A stretch of 64,000 nucleotides of DNA from Bradyrhizobium jicamae. Lineage in GTDB: Bacteria; Pseudomonadota; Alphaproteobacteria; Rhizobiales; Xanthobacteraceae. The stretch spans positions 1 through 64,000 of the forward strand of contig NZ_JAFCKQ010000034.1 in NCBI RefSeq assembly GCF_018130215.1. The letters run 5' to 3'. The position numbers and the translations under genes are program-made. The notes under the pieces are model-generated. The model was not told the DNA's origin. It saw only the letters and a program-made list of their open reading frames with translations, and ran no database searches. Position 1 is the stretch's first letter; each line of letters starts with the position of its first letter. Positions 32,921 to 41,821 of this stretch are shown piece by piece.

Positions 32921-34123
32921 TCACAGACCCGATTTTGCCTGGCTGCAATCGGATGAATTCCATCTGCGGCAGCTGTCGCCCGGAGCTTCCCAACTTCCGT
33001 CACTCACGATCAACGTATCCTCGAGCTTGATGTAACCGCGCGTGGCGTGCAGAAGCGTCGTCTCGACCGAAATCACCATTCCCCTCTCCAGTGCGCGATC
33101 GGCATCGTAGGGCGCATAAGGCACCGGCCCCCTCGCAGTGAGGCGCGGTGCTTCGTGGCTCACAAGGCCGATGCCGTGCGCAGTGAAGTCGAGCACCGTG
33201 CGGTGGACCGAAGTCTTCACGGCAGCTTCTCCCGCTGCAATGACGTCACCGCCGAGCGCTCCCGGCCTTATGGCGCGCCGCGCGGCTTGCTGGATCGTTT
33301 CGACTTCATCCAGCAGCTCGCAGAGCTCATTGTCCGGCTCGCCGAGCACGCCCATCCGGCTCAGATCGCCGATATATCCCCTGTAGTTTCCCCCGGAGTC
33401 GAGCGAGATCACATCGCCCTCTTCCAACCGCTGATCGGACGGCGCGCGATTGTGGCTGGTGCCTGCGGCGATCAGGCAATATTCGAACACAAGATCGCGT
33501 TCATGCTCCTCGCGCTTCAGGCGCTGCACTATGTCACGTTTGGTCATGCCAGGGGCGCAGGCCTTGAACGTGGCGGCCATTGCATCCACGACCCGCTCGG
33601 AGGCTTGCCGGATCAGCTCGATTTCACCTGGAGATTTCGCAGCTCGCAGGCGTTCGAGGACGAAATGGGCCTCGCATAGCTCGAAACCGCTGTGACCGGC
33701 CAGCACATCCTTGGCATCCGCAGGCATGAAGCCCGCCTCGATGCCAACTCTCCTGGCGTTGCCGCCGAGCTTTCTCAGGTAGTCGATGACAAGCCCGATC
33801 GCATCGATCGTGCCCCACGACGCCGTCTCGACGATCGGGGTCCAGATGCTGCCAAGTTCGCGTTCGAATCCTTCCATGCGGTTGCCGATATAGGCTGCAT
33901 TTTCGGGATGACCCTTTTGATAGATCACGGCCGGCAAATAGCGGCTGGTGCCGATCGCTTCCATAACGTCGAAGAAGAAGAAGCGATATCCACCGAGCAG
34001 ATATTGCACGTTGTGACGCGACGTTGCGATCAGGACATCGAGACCCGCCTCATCCATCAGCCGGTCGAGCTTGTCCGTGTCGAACGGCGCCTTCAATCCG
34101 GTCTTGCCGAACTTATCGTTCAT
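32921..34123 (-). CDS. M24 family metallohydrolase (Xaa-Pro peptidase/creatinase fold)
   Basis: The product has 400 residues from ATG 34123 (MNDKFGKTGLKAPF); another ATG five codons upstream is possible. It has an N-terminal creatinase-like domain followed by the pita-bread catalytic domain. The five metal ligands are visible: Asp in ISLDSGG, Asp in YIGDLSRMG, His in TAHGIGLVSHE, Glu in VISVETTLL and Glu in KLEDTLIV. Members cleave Xaa-Pro bonds or hydrolyse small amides. It is the last gene of a minus-strand catabolic cluster, 21 bases after the MFS gene, so a small-molecule amide is a likelier substrate than a peptide. Confidence 0.87.
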   Translation of the reverse strand: MNDKFGKTGLKAPFDTDKLDRLMDEAGLDVLIATSRHNVQYLLGGYRFFFFDVMEAIGTSRYLPAVIYQKGHPENAAYIGNRMEGFERELGSIWTPIVETASWGTIDAIGLVIDYLRKLGGNARRVGIEAGFMPADAKDVLAGHSGFELCEAHFVLERLRAAKSPGEIELIRQASERVVDAMAATFKACAPGMTKRDIVQRLKREEHERDLVFEYCLIAAGTSHNRAPSDQRLEEGDVISLDSGGNYRGYIGDLSRMGVLGEPDNELCELLDEVETIQQAARRAIRPGALGGDVIAAGEAAVKTSVHRTVLDFTAHGIGLVSHEAPRLTARGPVPYAPYDADRALERGMVISVETTLLHATRGYIKLEDTLIVSDGSWEAPGDSCRRWNSSDCSQAKSGL

Positions 34124-34144
34124 GACATCATCTCTCATGCTGCA

Positions 34145-35557
34145 TCACGCCGCAGTTTCTGCCGTTGCCTGCTCCAGTGTCGCTTTGCCGATCCGGTTGC
34201 CGCCGAACAGCGAGACCGGGCGCCCGTGCGGCTCGACACCCAGGAAGGTAAAGGCGAGACCGACCAGGAGGCCTGAGCCGGCGAGAAAGATGAACGCCGG
34301 CAATACTGCCGATGCGGTCGCGTGCGGAAGCACCGGATTGTCCGAGCCCGCGATCAATGCCAGGCACAGTGGACCGGCGATCTTTCCAATGCCGTTGGCG
34401 AGTTGTGCCAATCCGACGGCCCGGCCGCTAAGCTGAACCGGGAAGATCTCCGCTGGATACGGAGCGAGGCTGGAAAACCCGCCGTCAAAGAGCAACGCAC
34501 CGACCATCAGGAAAACCAGGAACAGCGGCACCGAGCCGACAAAGTCACTGTGGAAGCTTGCCGCGAGTCCGAGTGAAATGGCGGTGCCATACCCCATCAG
34601 CTGACCGCAGGGCTTGCGGCCGACCCGGTGAGCCAGAAAGGCAAAGCCGGTCCGGCCGAGCACGCCGGCAAGGCTGACGAGGATGAACATCTTCGCTGCA
34701 TCCTGGGGCGCTACGCCGAGCAATAGCGCGACGATCGTCGGCCCCCACAGGAAGACGCCATAGTTGGCCGTGCTGGCACCGAACCAGGTCAGCACCGTCA
34801 GCCAGAAGCGCCGCTGTTCGGTCAACAGATCGGCGAACCGCGCCGGGCTCGCCGCCGGGAGCGTCGGCAGCGCGAACGTCTGATCGCCGACCCGGTAGAG
34901 TTTGCGGATACTGACCTGCGCTTCCCGCACACGACCTTTGCTGATCAGCCAGCGTGGCGACTCCGGCATGACGACAGCGGTCAAGACAGCGAGCATGATT
35001 GGCAGGAAGCCGACCGCGGCAAGCCCGCGCCAACCAACCATCGGCAGCAGGTAGCTGGCCGTAATCGATGCCGACAAAACGCCAAACGCGACAGGAACGC
35101 CCACCAGACTCGTGATCAGCGTCCGGTGGCGGGTTGGTGCGAACTCGACGATGGCCGGCACCCCGGCCGCCGCGCCCCCCGCCAGGCCGAAGCCCACGAA
35201 AAACCGCAGACCGGCGAACAAGATCCAACCGTCATCCGGTATCAAAGCAATCGCGCCCGAACTCAGTCCGCAGATCAGCACACCGACGACGGCAAGCGGC
35301 TTCCGCCCGAAGCGGTCGGCCAGGAAGCCCGAGGCCAGCGCGCCCAGCATCGCGCCGATGCCAGCGCTCATCAACATGATCGAGGTCTGCCCGAAGGTGA
35401 GGTGCCATTTCGGTGCCAACACCGACACAAGAAATCCGACGACGAAGAAATCGAAGAAGTCGATCACCCCTGTCGAGGCAAACAGAATGACTGAAAGCCG
35501 ATAGCGCATCGTCACCGGTGCTTCGTCGAAAGACACTACGCCAGGCTGGTCGGCCAT
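34145..35557 (-). CDS. MFS transporter, aromatic acid:H+ symporter type
   Basis: The product has 470 residues from ATG 35557 with GGAGAGG upstream, and 12 predicted helices. The loop motif SGFLADRFGRKPLAVVG between helices 2 and 3 is the MFS signature. Helix 1 (VIDFFDFFVVGFLVSVLAP) resembles AAHS family carriers such as PcaK and BenK, as does the ESPRWLISKGR loop. It probably imports the compound degraded by the adjacent enzymes. It lies 20 bases downstream of the hydrolase gene. Confidence 0.87.
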   Translation of the reverse strand: MADQPGVVSFDEAPVTMRYRLSVILFASTGVIDFFDFFVVGFLVSVLAPKWHLTFGQTSIMLMSAGIGAMLGALASGFLADRFGRKPLAVVGVLICGLSSGAIALIPDDGWILFAGLRFFVGFGLAGGAAAGVPAIVEFAPTRHRTLITSLVGVPVAFGVLSASITASYLLPMVGWRGLAAVGFLPIMLAVLTAVVMPESPRWLISKGRVREAQVSIRKLYRVGDQTFALPTLPAASPARFADLLTEQRRFWLTVLTWFGASTANYGVFLWGPTIVALLLGVAPQDAAKMFILVSLAGVLGRTGFAFLAHRVGRKPCGQLMGYGTAISLGLAASFHSDFVGSVPLFLVFLMVGALLFDGGFSSLAPYPAEIFPVQLSGRAVGLAQLANGIGKIAGPLCLALIAGSDNPVLPHATASAVLPAFIFLAGSGLLVGLAFTFLGVEPHGRPVSLFGGNRIGKATLEQATAETAA

Positions 35558-35577
35558 GGTCCTCTCCGCTCCTGTTA

Positions 35578-36366
35578 TCAAACCGCCTCTTCCGAGTTGA
35601 GAAATGCGATCACGGCCTCCGCCACGCGCTCCGGCGCCTGGATCGACGACACATGGCCGACCTGTTCGATCACAAGCGTCTCGACACGCTGGAGATCGTC
35701 CGCGATCGCAAATGTCTCCGTGTTCGGAATCAGGCGATCATCGCTTCCGGCCAGCAGAAGCGTCGGGCGATCGAAATTCGCGAGGTCGGCCGCGACAGGT
35801 TGCGCCAACAGCGCGGCGCGCCGCGCCTTCTGCCCGTCGTCCCGGTTGTTGCCGCGGAAGATATCGATCAGTTCCGGCCGCTCGTGCAGAAAGCCCGGCG
35901 GAAAGAAGAACTCGGCGATCTTCGCCGCATTGGCACTGGCGTCAGCGCGGTAGGCGCCGAGCGCGCGGAACGCGCCTGGATTGACGTCCAGCGGACTCCT
36001 GTTGATCTTCCATGTGCTGCTCAGAACTAATCGGTCGATGCTGTGGGGATGCCGTGCCGCCAGCGTTTGCGCGACCAATCCGCCGAGTGAGGTTCCCATC
36101 ACATGAACCCGACCATGGCCGAGCCCGCGGATCAGAGCGGCGGCATCGTCGGCCAGATCAGCGAGCGAATACGGCGACGACGGATTCCGCGTCGCGCCGG
36201 AGTCGCGCTGATCGTAGGCGATGACCGTGAAGTGGTCGCTCAGCGCGCGCGATAGGCCGTCGAACATGGCGTGATCGGCCTCGCCGCCGTGCAGCAGGAC
36301 GATGGGAGCGCCGCGGCCGGAGATCCAGTACGCCGTCGCAACGCCGTTGGCATCGAACGATTGCAT
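35578..36366 (-). CDS. Alpha/beta hydrolase
   Basis: The product has 262 residues from ATG 36366 (MQSFDANGVATAYWISGRG), eleven bases after the monooxygenase stop. It has the oxyanion motif IVLLHGGEADH and the nucleophile elbow MGTSLGGLVAQ. The acid is likely the Asp in LAGSDDRLIPNT and the base the His in VIEQVGHVSSIQ. The size and context fit a ring-cleavage or ester hydrolase like MhpC/PcaD, but specificity is open. Confidence 0.85.
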   Translation of the reverse strand: MQSFDANGVATAYWISGRGAPIVLLHGGEADHAMFDGLSRALSDHFTVIAYDQRDSGATRNPSSPYSLADLADDAAALIRGLGHGRVHVMGTSLGGLVAQTLAARHPHSIDRLVLSSTWKINRSPLDVNPGAFRALGAYRADASANAAKIAEFFFPPGFLHERPELIDIFRGNNRDDGQKARRAALLAQPVAADLANFDRPTLLLAGSDDRLIPNTETFAIADDLQRVETLVIEQVGHVSSIQAPERVAEAVIAFLNSEEAV

Positions 36367-36377
36367 CTGAGCCCCCG

Positions 36378-37997
36378 CTAATGCAGCAGGGTCGAAAGCG
36401 CGCCGGCAAGTTCCTTCGCCGGATCCGATGGCAGCCAGTGCATTCGCCACGCCACATGGCCATCGGGGCGGACCAGCACGGCGCCGCGCATACCCAATTG
36501 AAACCCGTCGGCGGGATCAGCCGCCGGCAACTGCTTGAGCGAGAGCGACACTCCAGTTTTTTCGGACACTCGCCGCCCCGCCTCCAGCCACTCGCTGCCG
36601 AGCGGACCGGTGACGACAGAAAATTCCTTGTCGAACCAGTCCAGTGTCGAACGTTTGCGCGTCGAATCGAGCCAGACGTGCGGGAAACGCGCGCCGGGGC
36701 GGTCGGATGGGGCGTAGTGGCGGGAGTTCAGCGCCTTCGCGACGGTGCCGTCGGGGATAACAGCACCTTCCTCATAATTGTGTCCGAGATTCTGGCCGAT
36801 GCTGTGCAGGTGATTGTCCATATCGTTGATCCAGAAACGGATGCGGTCCGGATTCCTCGATCGCACCGCGTCGTCGGTGAGGCCCATCCGCAGACGGTTG
36901 CCGAAGCTGAAGCTGGCGTTGGACTGCGCGACCGGGCGCCGTTCGCTCGAATAGCTGTCGAGAAGGCGCTCATCAGCCCAGCCCCTGAGCACGAATGCGA
37001 GCTTCCACGCGAGATTGTGCGCATCCTGCACCCCCGAATTCAGGCCGAAGCCGCCGGTCGGCGGAAAGCGGTGGGCGCAGTCGCCGACCAGGAACACCCG
37101 GCCCTTCCGAAACGTCTCCGCGACCTGCATGCTGACGCGCCAGATCGAGCGGTTGAGCAGCGCCACGTCGAGGTCGGGAATTCCGACGTGCTCGCGCGTC
37201 ATCTCGATGAACTCCTGATCCGACCATGGCCGCTCGCGATCGTCCTTGGTCAGGCCGATCTGTGACACCGTCAGCCAGCGGTCGCGGCCATTGGTGTTGA
37301 GGATTGCCGCCCGCGGCAGATCGGGGTTGTCGGGGATCACCATGAAGCCCGCGGCCTCGCGCGCGATCGGCAGACACGACAGATCGGCCCGCCAATATTC
37401 GTTCGACATCACCGCAAGCGTGGCTGGTCCGACCATCTCGATCCCGGCGCTGCGGCGGGTCCGGCTGCCGGCTCCATCGGCCGCAATCAGGTAGGTCGCG
37501 CTCCATTCGGTGATTTCGCCCGACTTTTCGCAGCGCGTCCTGACGCGAACGCCGCTGTTGGTTTCCTCGAACGACTCACACTCGGTGCTGAACAGCACGG
37601 TGGCGTGTTTCGATCGCTCGACGACGCGGAGGATTTCCTCCTCGACCGCATCCTGTGCGACGAGACACTTCCATGCCGGGGTGTGTCCGAGATTTGGCTC
37701 GGGGCGGGTCCGGCCGAATTCGTGTCCCGCGATACTGTCGAGGAACACGAACATATCGGAATTGTCCTGCAGGCCGCGCTCGCGGATCGCGGTCTCGATT
37801 CCCCATTGCCGGAATATTTCCATGGTGCGGACCCAGCAGCCGCGCGACTTCGGATGATCGGTTGTGGTCGCGCTCTTCTCGGCCACCACGCAGTCGATGC
37901 CGAAGCGGTCGAGCAGCAGCGACATCGCGAGGCCGACCGGGCCGCCGCCTGCAATGAACACTGTCGTCCGGTGCGTTGCATTCGCAGCGATGCTCAT
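36378..37997 (-). CDS. FAD-dependent aromatic monooxygenase
   Basis: The product has 539 residues from ATG 37997 (MSIAANATHRTTVFIAGGG); an ATG three codons earlier is possible. It has the N-terminal GGGPVGLAMSLLLDRFGIDC Rossmann motif, the NADPH/FAD linker DGAGSRTRRSAGI, and the second FAD motif VGDCAHRFPPTGGFGLNSG. A thioredoxin-like C-terminal domain of about 120 residues follows, as in MhpA/PheA/TfdB hydroxylases of 540-590 residues. It is the first gene of the minus-strand cluster, divergent from the LysR gene. Likely reaction: hydroxylation of a phenolic ring. Confidence 0.9.
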   Translation of the reverse strand: MSIAANATHRTTVFIAGGGPVGLAMSLLLDRFGIDCVVAEKSATTTDHPKSRGCWVRTMEIFRQWGIETAIRERGLQDNSDMFVFLDSIAGHEFGRTRPEPNLGHTPAWKCLVAQDAVEEEILRVVERSKHATVLFSTECESFEETNSGVRVRTRCEKSGEITEWSATYLIAADGAGSRTRRSAGIEMVGPATLAVMSNEYWRADLSCLPIAREAAGFMVIPDNPDLPRAAILNTNGRDRWLTVSQIGLTKDDRERPWSDQEFIEMTREHVGIPDLDVALLNRSIWRVSMQVAETFRKGRVFLVGDCAHRFPPTGGFGLNSGVQDAHNLAWKLAFVLRGWADERLLDSYSSERRPVAQSNASFSFGNRLRMGLTDDAVRSRNPDRIRFWINDMDNHLHSIGQNLGHNYEEGAVIPDGTVAKALNSRHYAPSDRPGARFPHVWLDSTRKRSTLDWFDKEFSVVTGPLGSEWLEAGRRVSEKTGVSLSLKQLPAADPADGFQLGMRGAVLVRPDGHVAWRMHWLPSDPAKELAGALSTLLH

Positions 37998-38077
37998 GTG
38001 CGTCACTCCCTGTTTCGCCCTTGGCGCGGAGAGTGCTCGGATTTTTGTATCTCACAAGAATAAGTTTAATATGGTTG

Positions 38078-38096
38078 CCATCTCGATTTGAGATGG
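38078..38096. promoter_or_regulatory. Palindrome in the LysR/monooxygenase divergent promoter
   Basis: CCATCTC and GAGATGG arms are separated by five bases directly before the LysR ribosome site. It is a candidate LysR binding or autoregulation site, in the 107-base gap between the divergent genes. Confidence 0.4.
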
Positions 38097-38104
38097 AGGC
38101 CGGC

Positions 38105-39070
38105 ATGGACCTGCGACAGCTTCGCTACTTCGTTGCGGTTGCCGAACGCGGCGGGTTCGCGGCCGCAGCGAGCACACTCAACGTCGCCCAGTCTGCGCTC
38201 AGCCGCCACGTCAAGGAGCTCGAGCACGAACTCGGCGGCAAGCTGGTTGAACGCGGGGCGCGCGGTGTAACGGTTACCGAGTCAGGCAAGGTGCTGCTGG
38301 CGCGTGGACGCTGGCTGCTTGGCACCATCGACGATATCAAGGCCGAGGTCCGGACGGAAAATCGCGAGCCCAGCGGCACGGTTCGGCTCGGTGCGCCATC
38401 GAGCCTGGCCGACCTGCTTTATGCACCGTTCGCCCAGTTGTTCATGAAGAAATTTCCCCGGGTGCGGCTCGAACTGAGCGAGGGACTGACCGAAGGAATG
38501 AGCGACCGCCTGCTCCGCGGTGAACTCGACCTCGCAATCGTCACCACGCCGCAGCCTAACGACCATCTCGACTACGAGATGCTGGTCGTCGAGCAGGTAT
38601 TTCTGATCGGCCCGCCGCGCGACCCCCTGCTCAAGCGGGGCAAGATGACCCGGAAGGAGTTCGACAACCTGCCGTGCGCCATCGCGCCACTCAGCCGCAA
38701 CCCGTTCCCGTCGACAGTGCCTTTTTCGTTGCGCGTCGACAGCAGCGTCCCGTTGAAGCGGATCGTGGCATCCGGACTCGGCTACGGGCTGCTGCCGTTT
38801 TCCGGCATTCATGAAGAGGTCGCGGCCGGTTCGCTGTCGGCGGCGCTGTTGCCCTGGGCGAGCGCCGACCGCGTTTTGGCGTTGCCGCGCGGACGTCCCG
38901 TGAGCCGGGCAACACGGGAAGCGGTCGCAGCGCTAAAGGACGTGTGCAAGGATCTCGTTCGCGAGGGCAAGATCCTGGCCGTATCGCGCTTCAGCCATCG
39001 AGGATCGCGACCGCCCTCGTCCACCCCGCCGACGCGCGCTCGATCTTCACGGGGAAGCAGGACACCATGA
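38105..39070 (+). CDS. LysR family transcriptional regulator
   Basis: The product has 321 residues from ATG 38105. The N-terminal winged HTH is standard: MDLRQLRYFVAVAERGGFAA, then VAQSALSRHVKELEHELGGK. The effector domain includes GTVRLGAPSSLADLLYAPFA. It resembles regulators of aromatic catabolism. The last 80 bases overlap the convergent cyclase gene, and the extra tail there is Ser/Arg/Pro-rich, probably unstructured. It likely activates the divergent monooxygenase operon in response to its substrate. Confidence 0.9.
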   Translation: MDLRQLRYFVAVAERGGFAAAASTLNVAQSALSRHVKELEHELGGKLVERGARGVTVTESGKVLLARGRWLLGTIDDIKAEVRTENREPSGTVRLGAPSSLADLLYAPFAQLFMKKFPRVRLELSEGLTEGMSDRLLRGELDLAIVTTPQPNDHLDYEMLVVEQVFLIGPPRDPLLKRGKMTRKEFDNLPCAIAPLSRNPFPSTVPFSLRVDSSVPLKRIVASGLGYGLLPFSGIHEEVAAGSLSAALLPWASADRVLALPRGRPVSRATREAVAALKDVCKDLVREGKILAVSRFSHRGSRPPSSTPPTRARSSRGSRTP

Positions 39071-39767
39071 AGCCGGTCGACGGCAGCTGCTCCAGATTGT
39101 GCAGCTTTTCGATATGGCAGTAGCCGATGTGCCGCCCGGCCTTGTGGCCCTCCCAGATCAGGCTCGCGTCCCTGGTCTCCGCATATTTCCTCGCGGTGTA
39201 GACGAAAGGTGCGTCCCAGCTCCAGCCGTCGATACCGGTCAGGCGCACCCCGCGCTCGAGCAGATACATCGTCGCCTCGTAACCCATGCCGCATCCCGAG
39301 GTGACGTAGTCGGGCCTGCCATACTTGGCGCCGGCGCTGGTATTGACGACGACGATCTCGAGCGGCGACAGCGTGTGGCCGATGCGCTTCAGCTCGGCCT
39401 CCACGTCCTTCGCCGTCGCCACATAACCATCCGGCAGATGGCGGAAGTCGAGTTTCACGCCCGGCTGAAGGCACCATTCCAACGGGACCTCGTCGATGGT
39501 CCAGGACCGTTCGCCGCGGTTCATGGTCGGATGGAAATGCCAGGGCGCATCGAGATGGGTGCCGTTATGGGTCGAGAGCGACACCTGCTCGACCGCCCAG
39601 CCCTGGCCATCGGGCAGATCCTCGGCCTTCAATCCCTCGAAGAACTGCAGCATCCGCGGCAGCCCCTGCTGATGGTCGATATACTGGATTGTCGGATGAT
39701 TACCGGGCGGATCGGCCGGCACGTCATTCTGCAGGGGAACGGAGATGTCGATCAGTTTGCGCACCAT
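38991..39767 (-). CDS. Cyclase family protein (kynurenine formamidase/isatin hydrolase fold)
   Basis: The product has 258 residues from ATG 39767, with GAGGAG upstream. The family signature is STHNGTHLDAPWHF, whose His and Asp bind manganese. Earlier comes LIDISVPLQNDVPADPPGNH, and later GIDGWSWDAPF and KAGRHIGYCHIEKL. Such enzymes hydrolyse amides or lactams (N-formylkynurenine, isatin) or act on polyketides. It is convergent with LysR with an 80-base overlap; the link to the monooxygenase cluster is by position only. Confidence 0.87.
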   Translation of the reverse strand: MVRKLIDISVPLQNDVPADPPGNHPTIQYIDHQQGLPRMLQFFEGLKAEDLPDGQGWAVEQVSLSTHNGTHLDAPWHFHPTMNRGERSWTIDEVPLEWCLQPGVKLDFRHLPDGYVATAKDVEAELKRIGHTLSPLEIVVVNTSAGAKYGRPDYVTSGCGMGYEATMYLLERGVRLTGIDGWSWDAPFVYTARKYAETRDASLIWEGHKAGRHIGYCHIEKLHNLEQLPSTGFMVSCFPVKIERASAGWTRAVAILDG

Positions 39768-40132
39768 GATGTCTCCTCGCTGATTGTTCTTGCATGGCGG
39801 CGCTACCCTGCCAGCCCGCTTCACACATCGGCAAGCCACATCCCCTCGATGCCGCCGGCCGGCTCCGGCGCATCGCGGACCCCGGCAGGCGGCGAAAAAA
39901 AGCCCCCTGCTTGAACCTTTTCAGCTGCTGGCACGACCTATCACCACTGGGGATTTAAGGGCCCAGCAATTAGCGCGGCGCCGTCCGGACGAACATATTC
40001 CGTCCGGGTGGCGCTGATGCGTTCTCCGATACAATCTCTGGTTCAAGACAGCGCCGGCGCCGGGGTTGCCGGGCAGTAAAGCCGTTGTGCACCGGTCAGG
40101 GCATAGAACGATCCACTGACGTGTCGGTGATT
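39768..40132. other. Intergenic region with a symmetrical hairpin
   Basis: There is no gene in about 365 bases. The notable item is an inverted repeat at 39978-40014. Its outer 5-bp arms (GCGCC/GGCGC) and inner 7-bp arms (CCGGACG/CGTCCGG) are separated by a GT/GT internal loop, with a 9-base apical loop. No U-run follows, so it is not a simple terminator. The remainder shows nothing I can name. Confidence 0.45.
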
Positions 40133-40209
40133 TGGTCGGGGCAGCTGGATTCGAACCAACGACCTGCAGTACCCAAAACTGCCGCGCTACCAGGCTGCGC
40201 TATACCCCG
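40133..40209 (-). tRNA. tRNA-Pro (anticodon TGG)
   Basis: The 77-base gene on the minus strand has acceptor arms CGGGGTA and TGCCCCG, D-arm GCGCAGCCTGGTAGCGC, and anticodon stem GCAGT/ACTGC with loop TTTGGGT (anticodon TGG). The T-arm has GGTTCGAATCC. The terminal ACCA is encoded. Confidence 0.96.
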
Positions 40210-40338
40210 GCTTTTCCGAGAAGCCCTGTCGATACACGCATAAGCCGGCGCCAGCAAGGCGCCGATTGGGGCGCTTCATCGCGTTTTCAAAAGAAGTGGA
40301 TGCCGGTTCGCATCAAGATACCGCGTCAAACAAGAAGA

Positions 40339-40818
40339 TCAGTGGCTGCCAAACAGCGGGTGCGCTACCCGGTCGCCGGGTCGGATGCCGTATTTCTGAG
40401 CGGTCCCGGCAACCACCTCGAGAACGCCCCTGGCGAGGCCGCGCGACGGGATGATCCTGGTCGACATCGGTTCGGTGTTCTCGGCGATCCTGAGAATGCG
40501 GCCGTCGGCGCGGATGAAAATCATGTCGAGCGAGAGGTAGGTGTTCTTCATCCACATCGACACCTCCTGCTCCGGGGAGAAGTCGAACAGCATGCCTTTG
40601 CTGTCCGCCAGTTCCTTGCGGTACATCAGGCCGGTTTCCTTCTCCTCCTCGGTGGTCGCCATCTCGACCGAGAAGACGTGCACGCCGGACTTGGTGACGA
40701 TTTCGAGCGGCTGGAAGGTCGCAGCCTGCGCGCCGGGACCGGCCAGCACGCCGAACAGGACCACGAGCGAGGCCACCAGCCATGAGCGAGGCCGGCTGAC
40801 GAAGCGATCGAAATTCAT
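40339..40818 (-). CDS. DUF192 family exported protein
   Basis: The product has 159 residues from ATG 40818, with a signal peptide (SWLVASLVVLFGVLAGPGAQA). The DUF192 core includes VEMATTEEEKETGLMYRKEL, MLFDFSPEQEVSMWMKNTYL, LDMIFIRADGRI and GLARGVLEVVAGTAQKYGI. The FDF.., MWMKNT and GxVLE blocks are the family hallmarks. It is a small beta-barrel periplasmic protein of unknown function. The ribosome site is weak. Monocistronic. Confidence 0.9.
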   Translation of the reverse strand: MNFDRFVSRPRSWLVASLVVLFGVLAGPGAQAATFQPLEIVTKSGVHVFSVEMATTEEEKETGLMYRKELADSKGMLFDFSPEQEVSMWMKNTYLSLDMIFIRADGRILRIAENTEPMSTRIIPSRGLARGVLEVVAGTAQKYGIRPGDRVAHPLFGSH

Positions 40819-40954
40819 GGTGAGATACTCACGCCAGGGATACGTCAAGGAAACGCCAGGGACATTTTCCGGCGGACCGTAACCTGACGATTGCGGCAAA
40901 TGCCAGAGCCGTCGGGCTCACCCGGCGGCTCACGTTTACGTCAGGATGGCGAGA

Positions 40955-41620
40955 TCAGTGCGACGACAGCGCCGACGGGCCGCTCTCGGGATGGATCTCG
41001 GCGGCCATCATGCCCTTGGAGCCGGGCCCGAAGCGCACCAGCACAAACTGGCCGGGGCGGAGCTCGGTCATGCCGAAGCGGCGCAGCGTCTCCATGTGGA
41101 CGAAGATGTCGGGCGTGCCTTCCCCGCAGGTCAGGAAGCCGAAGCCGCGCAGCCGGTTGAACCACTTGACCTGCGCGCGCTCGAGGCCGCTGGTGGGGGT
41201 GACCGTGACATGGGTCCGCGGCGGCAGCATCTGCGCCGGATGGATCGCGGTCGACTCGTCCATCGAGACGATGCGGAAGGCCTGATAACCCTTCGCGCGC
41301 TGCACGCATTCGACGACGAGCCGCGCGCCTTCGTAGGCAGTCTGGTAGCCGTCGCGCCGCAACACCGTCACGTGCAGCAGAACATCCGGCCAGCCATTGT
41401 CGGGAACGATGAAGCCGTAGCCCTTGGAGGCGTCGAACCATTTGATGACGCCGGAGATTTCAACGAGGTTGGCCGCGGCATCGCCGAGGCCCGAGAACGC
41501 ATCGATCGCCGGATCGCGCGACGCGCCGCTTGAATATTCGCCTTGCCCAATTCTGCCCTGTCCCGAACCGCCCGCCGGCGGTCCGCCGAGCTTCTTGGAC
41601 TCAAATCCGTCCGACCCCAT
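40955..41620 (-). CDS. Double cold-shock-domain protein
   Basis: The product has 221 residues from ATG 41620. A Gly/Ser-rich disordered head is followed by two cold-shock domains: domain 1 with GVIKWFDASKGYGFIVPDNG and VLLHVTVL, domain 2 with VKWFNRLRGFGFLTCGEG and DIFVHMETL. These are RNP1/RNP2-type single-strand nucleic-acid sites. Two-domain CSD proteins of about 200 residues are typical of alphaproteobacteria and act as RNA chaperones. The DNA downstream is gene-free up to DUF192. Confidence 0.92.
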   Translation of the reverse strand: MGSDGFESKKLGGPPAGGSGQGRIGQGEYSSGASRDPAIDAFSGLGDAAANLVEISGVIKWFDASKGYGFIVPDNGWPDVLLHVTVLRRDGYQTAYEGARLVVECVQRAKGYQAFRIVSMDESTAIHPAQMLPPRTHVTVTPTSGLERAQVKWFNRLRGFGFLTCGEGTPDIFVHMETLRRFGMTELRPGQFVLVRFGPGSKGMMAAEIHPESGPSALSSH

Positions 41621-41821
41621 GACCCCGGACCCCACACATCAATTGCAGCTGGCCGCTGTTGCGGCGCAGCCTGAACACGCTGCCATCCATGACCGACTCA
41701 GAAGAACGCTGCGCGAATCTCTCGAATCAAAAGATAACACTCCCGCCTGTGGCGCATAGCTAAAAAAGCGAATCCGTCGGGAACTATGAACAGGCTTGCG
41801 AAGGAGCGAATCAAGCAGGCA

